Shown here one piece after another: positions 57,862-64,000 of a DNA stretch of 64,000 nucleotides (positions are counted from its first letter, which is position 1; each line of letters begins with the position of its first letter). Source of the stretch: Paenibacillus sp. MMS20-IR301. Lineage in GTDB: Bacteria; Bacillota; Bacilli; Paenibacillales; Paenibacillaceae. Both the position numbers and the translations under genes were made by a program. The notes under the pieces were generated by a model that made no database searches, was not told the DNA's origin, and saw only the letters and a program-made list of their open reading frames with translations. The stretch spans positions 2,542,001-2,606,000 of the forward strand of contig NZ_CP135275.1 of the NCBI RefSeq assembly GCF_032302195.1, read 5' to 3'.

Positions 57862-58738
57862 CCGGCTTCCCTCCTTTGGCAATTTCCACAATGGTTCCGG
57901 CAGCCCCGGATTGTACGGACAGCTCCCAGCCCATACTGCGTGCCCGTTCTCTCATAATTTGCAGCCCATAACTCCCCCGCACGGCAAAAGGATCAGGATG
58001 CGCGATCCCCCCGCCGTTATCGGCAACTTTTACATTCCAGCTCCGCTCATCACCTTGGCCTGCTACGGACACCTTGCCTGCACGGGTATGCTTCCGCACG
58101 TTAATAATGGCTTCGCGTATACACGATAACAGCTCCGCCTGCTCCGCTGCTGTAAGTGCCTGCTCTTCCAGATGCCAGTCCAGAGACACTTCAATCATCA
58201 CCTCTGCTGCAATTACGGCAAGCTGCTCCTTGATGGAACGCTCGAGCGAGAAGCTCTCCATCCCGGTGACCGGCACCTTCAGATTCGCAATCGCCTGGCG
58301 TACATACCGGTTGACCTCGTGGACTGTTTTCTTGATCTGATCTACGTTGTCCCCGCTGATCCCGCCTGCCTGACGGTTCTGTTCCAGCCGGTCTATCCGC
58401 ACTGAGAGCAGAAACAGCGACTGGGCCATTCCATCATGCAGTTCCTTGGCAAGAAGATCCCGGGCTTCCCGCGCTGCCGCCAACGCCCGCTCCTGCTCCA
58501 GCTCCCGCTGATTCCGTTCCATGATCCGGAAGAGCGGCAGCAGCAGAATGATACTGGACAGAAACACCAGCACCGGTGTTAAATAATTGCCCGTATCCAT
58601 GGAGATGTAAGGCATCAGGAACTGATGCCGCACAAGCTCCCAGATGCCGACCATCACCGTGGGCAGCAGCAGAATAAGCACTTTGATTACGGTATACGTC
58701 GCTGTCCCCTCCCTAAATCCTGATTTTAACTTTAGCAT
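57830..58738 (-). CDS. Sensor histidine kinase (DesK/LiaS type)
   Basis: Two membrane helices (about residues 17-34 and 46-65) with only a short extracellular loop suggest sensing within or at the membrane. The dimerisation and phosphorylation region reads AKELHDGMAQSLFLLSVRID, and the ATPase domain has IREAIINVRKHTRAG and VADNGGGI. Its partner is the overlapping LuxR-type regulator gene. The start at ATG 58738 has only a closely placed GGGG, so it is uncertain. Confidence 0.92.
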   Translation of the reverse strand: MLKLKSGFREGTATYTVIKVLILLLPTVMVGIWELVRHQFLMPYISMDTGNYLTPVLVFLSSIILLLPLFRIMERNQRELEQERALAAAREARDLLAKELHDGMAQSLFLLSVRIDRLEQNRQAGGISGDNVDQIKKTVHEVNRYVRQAIANLKVPVTGMESFSLERSIKEQLAVIAAEVMIEVSLDWHLEEQALTAAEQAELLSCIREAIINVRKHTRAGKVSVAGQGDERSWNVKVADNGGGIAHPDPFAVRGSYGLQIMRERARSMGWELSVQSGAAGTIVEIAKGGKPDGTLSGADRR

Positions 58739-58946
58739 TCCCCGTCGTTAAGCCGCATGACTCTTTCGGGCTATGCCCGACGATAAATGTTACAAATTTA
58801 AGTATTCAAAATATAATCTCATCTCATATACTTGCATTCCGGTCTTCCTGTAACTTCAGGTCGCTTATCCCTATCCGTTAAGGTACACTAGAAACTGCAT
58901 ACATTCAATGATTATCCCAAGCTGACTATACAGGAGCGACGCTGAA

Positions 58947-59642
58947 ATGAAACGGATTACGATTCTTATCGCCGATGATGATGCGGAGATTGCCGGACTG
59001 ATCGGACTGCATCTTGAGAAAGAGGGCTATCACATCATCAAGGTTACCAGCGGCACAGCTGCGGTACAAGCAGTCCAGACTCAGCATATTGACCTTGCGG
59101 TACTGGATATTATGATGCCCGGTATGGACGGGTATGAGGTGACCCGGCAGATCCGGGAGCAGCATGGGCTGCCGATTATCTTTTTGAGCGCGAAGACTTC
59201 AGATCTGGACAAAATCACCGGGCTTGTCATCGGCGCCGACGATTATATGACCAAGCCGTTTAACCCCATGGAGCTGGTGGCGAGAGTGAATGCGCAGCTC
59301 CGCCGTTCCATGCTGCTGAGCCAGCCGGTTGCAGAGCAGAAGGCCGTGCTGGAAACGGGAGGTCTGATCATCGATCCGGACCGCCGCTCGGTCATATGTT
59401 ACGGCAATACAGTAGAGCTTACACCGAAGGAGTTCGACATTCTGTATCTGCTGGCCAGCTATCCGAAGAAGGTATTCAGCGCAGAGCAGCTGTTCCGGCA
59501 GGTCTGGGGCGAAGCCTATTATGAAGGCGGGAACACGGTCATGGTTCACATCCGCACCCTGCGCAAGAAGCTCGGGGAAGAGCCGAACAAGAATACCTGG
59601 ATCAAAACCATCTGGGGGGTCGGGTACACATTCAATGGCTAA
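58947..59642 (+). CDS. OmpR-type response regulator (VanR-like)
   Basis: A receiver domain with acidic Asp10-Asp12, phospho-acceptor Asp54 (VLDIMMPGMDG) and a family phrase FLSAKTSDLDKITGLVIGAD ending near DDYMTKPFNPMELVARV, typical of VanR. The C-terminal winged helix includes LTPKEFDILYLLASYPKKVF and VHIRTLRKKLGE. GGAGCG precedes ATG 58947. It is the first gene of a regulator-kinase-VanY-VanZ cluster. Confidence 0.93.
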   Translation: MKRITILIADDDAEIAGLIGLHLEKEGYHIIKVTSGTAAVQAVQTQHIDLAVLDIMMPGMDGYEVTRQIREQHGLPIIFLSAKTSDLDKITGLVIGADDYMTKPFNPMELVARVNAQLRRSMLLSQPVAEQKAVLETGGLIIDPDRRSVICYGNTVELTPKEFDILYLLASYPKKVFSAEQLFRQVWGEAYYEGGNTVMVHIRTLRKKLGEEPNKNTWIKTIWGVGYTFNG

Positions 59643-60735
59643 CCTATTCCGCAGCTTCCGCTTCAAGATGATCCAGCTGCTGGTGCTGAGTATGCTTTGC
59701 TCCGGCGCTATAACTTTTACACTCTATAAAATCCTCCAGCTGTACTATACCTCGCAGGTTAAGATGGAGGATAAACTGGCCCGCTACCGCTGGATGATTG
59801 CTGACATTGGGGATTTCAACTTCTTCCTCATCTTCTTCATCCCGCTGGCGCTGCTGTTCTTCTTCCTGTTCACCAAGCCTTATGCCCGTTATTTCAAAGA
59901 GATCTCAGAGCATATCCGCCTCTTGGCAAGCGGAGATTTCACAAGCCGTATCCATATCACTTCCAGCGATGAGTTCGAGGATATTGCCGCCGACCTCAAT
60001 CTGGCCAAGGATAAGCTGCAGCAGGCTGTGGAACGCGGGGATTTCGCCGAGAACAGCAAGGATAAGCTTGTGCTTAATCTGGCGCATGATCTGCGGACTC
60101 CGCTGACATCCGTGCTGGGTTATCTGGATCTCGTGCTGAAGGACGGGCAATTAAGCGCTGAACAGGTCAAGCATTATACAACCATTGCCTACACCAAATC
60201 GCAGCGGCTGGAGAAGCTGATCGACGAGCTGTTCGAGATTACCCGGATGAATTACGGCATGCTCACTGTAGAACAAACTCCACTTGATCTGAGCGAGCTG
60301 CTGGAACAGTTAAGTGAAGAAATGTACCCGATGCTGGAGAATAGCGGTCTGACTGCCCGGCTTATGCTGCCTCCGCAGCTGAAGATTACCGGCGACGGTG
60401 AGCTGCTTGCACGGGTATTCGAGAACCTGCTGACCAACGCAGTACGTTACGGCAAAGACGGCCAGTATGTCGATATCCGCTGCATGCTCGAAGGAGAGCG
60501 TGTGCTCGTCCAGATTATTAACTATGGTGAGTTCATTCCTGAGGAGGAGCAGCCCTTTCTCTTCGATATGTTCTATACCGGCGACCGGGCACGTACGCAT
60601 CAGGAAGGCAGTACCGGCCTCGGCCTGTTCATTGCCAAGAACATTGTCGAGCAGCATCAAGGCACAATCTCTGTTACAAGTGATAGGATTCGTACGGTAT
60701 TCGAGGTGCGTCTGCCGGCTCTTACCCAAATTTAA
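59635..60735 (+). CDS. Sensor histidine kinase (VanS-like)
   Basis: Two membrane helices, a HAMP-like linker, the His-box NLAHDLRTPLTSVLGYLDLV and an ATPase domain with ENLLTNAVRYG and GSTGLGLFIAKNIVEQHQG. The overlap of 8 bases with the regulator gene implies translational coupling. In vancomycin-resistance clusters the VanS protein detects glycopeptide or wall stress and phosphorylates VanR. Confidence 0.93.
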   Translation: MANLFRSFRFKMIQLLVLSMLCSGAITFTLYKILQLYYTSQVKMEDKLARYRWMIADIGDFNFFLIFFIPLALLFFFLFTKPYARYFKEISEHIRLLASGDFTSRIHITSSDEFEDIAADLNLAKDKLQQAVERGDFAENSKDKLVLNLAHDLRTPLTSVLGYLDLVLKDGQLSAEQVKHYTTIAYTKSQRLEKLIDELFEITRMNYGMLTVEQTPLDLSELLEQLSEEMYPMLENSGLTARLMLPPQLKITGDGELLARVFENLLTNAVRYGKDGQYVDIRCMLEGERVLVQIINYGEFIPEEEQPFLFDMFYTGDRARTHQEGSTGLGLFIAKNIVEQHQGTISVTSDRIRTVFEVRLPALTQI

Positions 60736-60814
60736 GAAAAACTTTAACTTTACCCCACTTCTTTTTAAAATCGCTTCCTTAAGCTTTAGACATAGAGCTA
60801 AGGGGGAAGAGGTT

Positions 60815-61675
60815 ATGAAGAAGTGGTTTTTTTGCGTGGTGCTGCTCGGCCTGCTGGGGTATGAATGGTTTCATCAGGGCAGGGAAGCTGCAGTCCCTGA
60901 GCTTGACGGCCGGCCACAGCGGCAGGTGCTGACGGACAAGGGGGCAAAGAATCTGACGGTCCTCTCCAAAAGCCAGATTCATCAAGGCAGTCTGCTGCTC
61001 GTCAACAGGGAATATCCCATACATAAATCGGGTGTCAGCAAGGATATTGTGACTCTCTCCGAGCGGCCGGAGCTGACTCAAGGATACGCTCTGCTGGACA
61101 ACAGCACGATGCTCTCGGAACAAGTAGCGGAGCAATTCTCCAAGATGGTACAGGCTGCCTCCGGGCAGGGCGTCCGGAATTTCCTGATCAGCAGCGGGTA
61201 CAGGGACAATGCGAAGCAGCAGGAGCTTTTTGCGGACAAAGGGGCTGATTACGCCCTGCCGCCCGGGCACAGCGAGCATAATCTCGGCTTGTCGCTGGAT
61301 ATCGGCTCTTCACAGATGGCCATGAGCCGTGCTCCTGAAGGGCAATGGCTCCGGGAGCATGCCTGGGATTACGGCTTCATTCTGCGCTATCCCGAAGATA
61401 AGACGGACATTACCGGCATCAAGTATGAGCCTTGGCATTTCCGCTATGTCGGCCTGCCGCACAGCATGATTATGCGGGACAACAATTTCACCCTGGAGGA
61501 ATACCTTGAATTTCTTAAGGAACAGGGCGTGATTACTACTTCCGCTAAAGGTATAGAATATAAGGTTTCGTATTTCAAAATAACGGGAAACACTCCGGTT
61601 CCGACCCCCTCCGGCAAGCATGTTGAATTCTCAGGCAACAACATTGACGGCGTGATTATGACGGTATATCCGTAA
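60815..61675 (+). CDS. vanY: D-alanyl-D-alanine carboxypeptidase (VanY/M15B)
   Basis: A 286-residue membrane-anchored peptidase that removes the terminal D-Ala from peptidoglycan precursors, lowering vancomycin targets. Signal anchor residues 4-15; zinc ligands His155 and Asp162 (GHSEHNLGLSLD) and His208, with catalytic Glu205 (EPWHFR); SSGYRDNAKQQELF is the conserved substrate part. ATG 60815 follows AAGGGGGAAGAGG. It lies in an operon-like row after the regulator and kinase. Confidence 0.95.
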   Translation: MKKWFFCVVLLGLLGYEWFHQGREAAVPELDGRPQRQVLTDKGAKNLTVLSKSQIHQGSLLLVNREYPIHKSGVSKDIVTLSERPELTQGYALLDNSTMLSEQVAEQFSKMVQAASGQGVRNFLISSGYRDNAKQQELFADKGADYALPPGHSEHNLGLSLDIGSSQMAMSRAPEGQWLREHAWDYGFILRYPEDKTDITGIKYEPWHFRYVGLPHSMIMRDNNFTLEEYLEFLKEQGVITTSAKGIEYKVSYFKITGNTPVPTPSGKHVEFSGNNIDGVIMTVYP

Positions 61676-61714
61676 CAGCAAGACCATATAACCTACAGAA
61701 GGCGGTGGTGCATA

Positions 61715-62227
61715 ATGAACCCGGCACATAAACTCAGAATATACAGCCTGCAGGCCATTTTCGCGGTATACATCTATATCCTGTTCAAAATTATTTTATT
61801 CAAATTCGGTTCAATTAACTTCGGTTTTCTTTGGCAGCAGCTGCAGCACAGTTCAGAGAACATAGCAGCTAGTGCGCAGAGAGGCAACTTCATCCCGCTG
61901 GTCACCCTGCTGAATACGTTTGATCATCCTACAACCCATACCTTGGTCAATTTCACCGGAAATATCGCCTTATTTATCCCGTTTGGCATGTTCCTTGTCA
62001 TTCTATATCCGCAGGGCACGGGCGGCGGCAGCTTCTCCGGGGTGCTGATCCGGTCACTGGGGCTGAGTGCGATGCTGGAATGTGCCCAGGCGGTTCTATA
62101 TATCGGCACCTTCGACGTCGATGATCTCATTCTGAATACCTTCGGCGGTCTGCTGGGCTATATGCTGCTGCGGCCGTTCGTAAGAGCTTATTCCAGCAGA
62201 AAAGGCTCCTCCGTCACCAAAAAGTAA
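61715..62227 (+). CDS. vanZ: VanZ-family membrane protein
   Basis: A 170-residue membrane protein with four or five helices. Conserved acidic and Asn positions of the family are visible in NFTGNIALFIPFGMFL, ALLECAQ-like SAMLECAQAVL and DVDDLILNTFGGLLGY. VanZ proteins raise teicoplanin resistance by an unknown mechanism. It starts 39 bases after the vanY stop with AAGGCGG upstream. Confidence 0.93.
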   Translation: MNPAHKLRIYSLQAIFAVYIYILFKIILFKFGSINFGFLWQQLQHSSENIAASAQRGNFIPLVTLLNTFDHPTTHTLVNFTGNIALFIPFGMFLVILYPQGTGGGSFSGVLIRSLGLSAMLECAQAVLYIGTFDVDDLILNTFGGLLGYMLLRPFVRAYSSRKGSSVTKK

Positions 62228-62239
62228 CGGGGAGCCTTA
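62202..62239. terminator. Hairpin at the end of the van-like operon
   Basis: AAGGCTCC pairs with GGAGCCTT and CCGT with ACGG. The stem begins inside the last vanZ codons. No T-run follows, so termination strength is uncertain. Confidence 0.5.
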
Positions 62240-62270
62240 GATAATCCTGATGCTGCTGCTGGACCCGGCC

Positions 62271-63278
62271 TCAGATAGGAGAAGTATACCTGCTGTAATT
62301 GATATCGAGCTCGGTGAAGGCATTCCCCTTCTGCAACAGGAAGAAGGTGTTCACGCCCTCCGCACCCCACCAGTTCAGGCCAAGCAGCAGCCCGTCTGCC
62401 GACTCTGCTGCAAACAGCAGCGAGAACATCTCCGGCCGGATCTCCCCTCCGTCATCTACCCGCCATACAGAGTATTCATTGTCCTGAATCTCGGCCGGAT
62501 AATCCTGGAAGCTGAGCTTGCCGTCCTCATACAGGACAAGGCTGAACAGCATATCCTTATCCTGCCGGATGAACTGGACCAGATACAGCTCACGGCCAGT
62601 GCCCAGACCGGCCAGCTTCCAGGCTGATTGAATTTCACGCTGCTTGAGCTTAGCGATGCTCTCCCGCACCGGATCGTCTGCGCTAAGCTGCTTGGCATTG
62701 GCATCCGCAGCTGCCGGCTCTATCTCCAGCAGTGCCGCCGGCGGAAGCTTGCCGGAATCGGCCAGATAGTAGGTTTCATCCGGCTCAGCCTTGCCGCTCA
62801 CTACAGTGAAGAGATAGCCGGACAGGTTGGCGATATTATTCGCCAGCTCCCGGCCATTTGTGTTATCGCTGCCCGGCTGATACTTGTCGAACTTCACAGT
62901 AAGCACCTGTCCCCCGTTGCCGATCGCTATATTCAGCGGCTTCATCTGTTCGGAATAGCCTTCATCCGGCAGGGTTGCCAGAATACGGCTGCCGGTCTCA
63001 TCGGCAAATCCGAATATGGACTTGAGCTTAGCCGGATCAACGAATGCCGCAAGTTGCGGCGGCTCTGTACCCGGTGCAGGTGTATTAACAGCTGTTGCCT
63101 GCGGTTCAGCGGTCTGCACCGCTGCTGCTGACGGAGTAGCTGAAACTTCGGCACTCCCGTTATCTGTACCGCTGCCCTGCCAAGCGCAGCCGGGCAAAGC
63201 GGAGATCACAGCGGCGATAAGCATAACTAAACCGGCTGTCCTTATCCTATTCCTTGCCCTGTAACTCACTTGCTTCAT
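62271..63278 (-). CDS. Lipoprotein of unknown function (335 aa)
   Basis: Signal peptide and lipobox end at Cys31 (ISALPGC). A Ser/Thr/Ala/Pro-rich linker covers about residues 32-75; the remaining part is a mixed alpha/beta domain with no catalytic motif that I recognise. ATG 63278 fits the GGAGGGG ribosome binding site; the ATG at 63284 would be too close. It follows cysK by 21 bases on the same strand, so it may be co-transcribed with it. Confidence 0.75.
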   Translation of the reverse strand: MKQVSYRARNRIRTAGLVMLIAAVISALPGCAWQGSGTDNGSAEVSATPSAAAVQTAEPQATAVNTPAPGTEPPQLAAFVDPAKLKSIFGFADETGSRILATLPDEGYSEQMKPLNIAIGNGGQVLTVKFDKYQPGSDNTNGRELANNIANLSGYLFTVVSGKAEPDETYYLADSGKLPPAALLEIEPAAADANAKQLSADDPVRESIAKLKQREIQSAWKLAGLGTGRELYLVQFIRQDKDMLFSLVLYEDGKLSFQDYPAEIQDNEYSVWRVDDGGEIRPEMFSLLFAAESADGLLLGLNWWGAEGVNTFFLLQKGNAFTELDINYSRYTSPI

Positions 63279-63299
63279 CTTCATCCCCTCCAGTGGAGA

Positions 63300-64000
63300 T
63301 TAGTCGAATATGCCCATACTAAGATACCGTTCCCCGGTATCAGGTGCTATACACAGTACCTTCTTGCCCGGACCTTGGCGGCGGGCTTCCTGCAGGGCAG
63401 TCCACACAGCGGCACCGCCGGAAGGACCGAGCAGAATGCCTTCGGTACTGGCCAGTATTCTTACCATTGCCAGTGCATCCTCGTCCGATACCTGCACAAT
63501 CTCATTATAGATTCCGGTATTGAGAATTGCCGGTACGAACCCGGGGCTCGTGCCCACCAGCTTATGCGGTCCGGGCTTGCCGCCGGAGAGGACTGGTGAG
63601 CCTTCCGGCTCCACGACAACTACGCGAAGCTCCGGAAGCTGCTTACGGAGTGCCTCGCCTGTTCCGGTAATCGTGCCCCCGGTTCCCGATGTGGCAACGA
63701 ATACATCCAGCCGCCCTTCCATCTGCTCCAGAATTTCCGGGGCGGTAGTGCTGCGGTGAATGTCCGGGTTGGCCTTATTCTCGAACTGCTGGGGAATGAA
63801 GCTGCCTGCGATTTCCTTCCCGAGCTCCAGCGCCTTGGCAATTGCGCCCGGCATCCGCTCCACAGCCGGAGTCAGCACAACTTCAGCGCCGTATGCCTTA
63901 AGGATATTGATCCGTTCCTTCGTCATATTGTCCGGCATGACCAGAATGGCCTTATACCCTTTCGCCGCTGCGTTCATCGCCAGGCCGATGCCGGTATTGC
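63300..64000 (-). CDS. cysK: Cysteine synthase (O-acetylserine sulfhydrylase A), N-terminus outside the window
   Basis: The 3' two thirds of a PLP enzyme that makes cysteine from O-acetylserine and sulfide. The visible part begins within GNTGIGLAMNAAAKGY (the substrate-binding loop), continues with MPDNMTKERINILKAYGAEV, the PLP-phosphate loop TSGTGGTITGTG and late LLGPSGGAAVW. The lysine that binds PLP lies beyond the window edge. Gene order with an unrelated lipoprotein is not informative. Confidence 0.96.
   Translation of the reverse strand, partial: NTGIGLAMNAAAKGYKAILVMPDNMTKERINILKAYGAEVVLTPAVERMPGAIAKALELGKEIAGSFIPQQFENKANPDIHRSTTAPEILEQMEGRLDVFVATSGTGGTITGTGEALRKQLPELRVVVVEPEGSPVLSGGKPGPHKLVGTSPGFVPAILNTGIYNEIVQVSDEDALAMVRILASTEGILLGPSGGAAVWTALQEARRQGPGKKVLCIAPDTGERYLSMGIFD

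Noticed and set aside
58947..62227. A full vancomycin-resistance operon
   Set aside because: No VanH, ligase or VanX gene is present next to the regulator, kinase, VanY and VanZ genes in the window.

Overview
The window looks like the chromosome of a Paenibacillus or close relative. The evidence is the family content: YesM/YesN-type two-component pairs placed next to CUT1 sugar ABC transporters, many carbohydrate-active enzymes, S-layer-homology (SLH) domains on a giant exported peptidase, CotH, and a yjlC-ndh pair. Strong AGGAGG-type ribosome binding sites precede most genes, and G+C is near one half by eye. No rRNA, tRNA, CRISPR array, intact insertion sequence or prophage was seen.

Layout. 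1-5.2 kb: an incomplete membrane protein, small proteins, a membrane-anchored thermonuclease and lipoproteins. 5.2-14.6 kb (minus strand): one carbohydrate operon running sensor kinase, AraC-type response regulator, two permeases, binding lipoprotein, six-hairpin glycosidase, GH43 enzyme, terminator. 14.6-18.4 kb (plus): a LacI regulator and cellobiose phosphorylase, both preceded by the same palindromic operator. 18.6-21.5 kb: a GH127 arabinofuranosidase divergent from an AraC regulator. 21.6-26.5 kb: YitT-like protein, a split ThrE-type exporter (YjjP/YjjB), acetyltransferase and Na+/H+ antiporter. 26.7-34.5 kb: NAD(P)-binding protein, CatE-like dioxygenase, Rrf2 regulator, HEAT-like protein, methionine aminopeptidase, GDSL esterase and alpha/beta hydrolase. 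34.9-37.6 kb: ndh and yjlC, divergent from an mhqN-type nitroreductase across a region with Rex/Fnr-like and MhqR-like boxes. 38.3-42.3 kb: an ORF-less region, an ECF sigma/anti-sigma pair, and a LysR/SDR pair. 42.3-47.3 kb: a metallophosphoesterase divergent from a VTC-domain / DUF4956 / CotH operon. 47.7-51.3 kb: an 1191-residue M14 carboxypeptidase with three SLH domains. 51.7-55 kb: an AT-richer accessory patch holding an RHS/YD-repeat remnant, a broken CPCC gene, a lone HicB-like gene, a DUF4279 gene and an unknown gene. 55.1-58.7 kb: a beta-lactamase-fold hydrolase and a kinase/regulator/YcnI-like operon. 58.9-62.2 kb: a vanRSYZ-like cluster without vanHAX. 62.3-64 kb: a lipoprotein and the 3' part of cysK.

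How it fits together. The first third is for sensing, importing and depolymerising plant polysaccharides (beta-glucan and arabinan type products). The middle third carries redox and electrophile-stress functions with visible operators. The last third is largely cell-surface biology: CotH/VTC, SLH anchoring, D,D-carboxypeptidase, YcnI. The least explained items are the VTC-DUF4956-CotH operon, the duplicated promoter-terminator modules near 29 kb, the ORF-less transcribed-looking region near 38.5 kb and the decayed RHS/immunity-like patch. All function calls come from reading the sequence; no database search was run.
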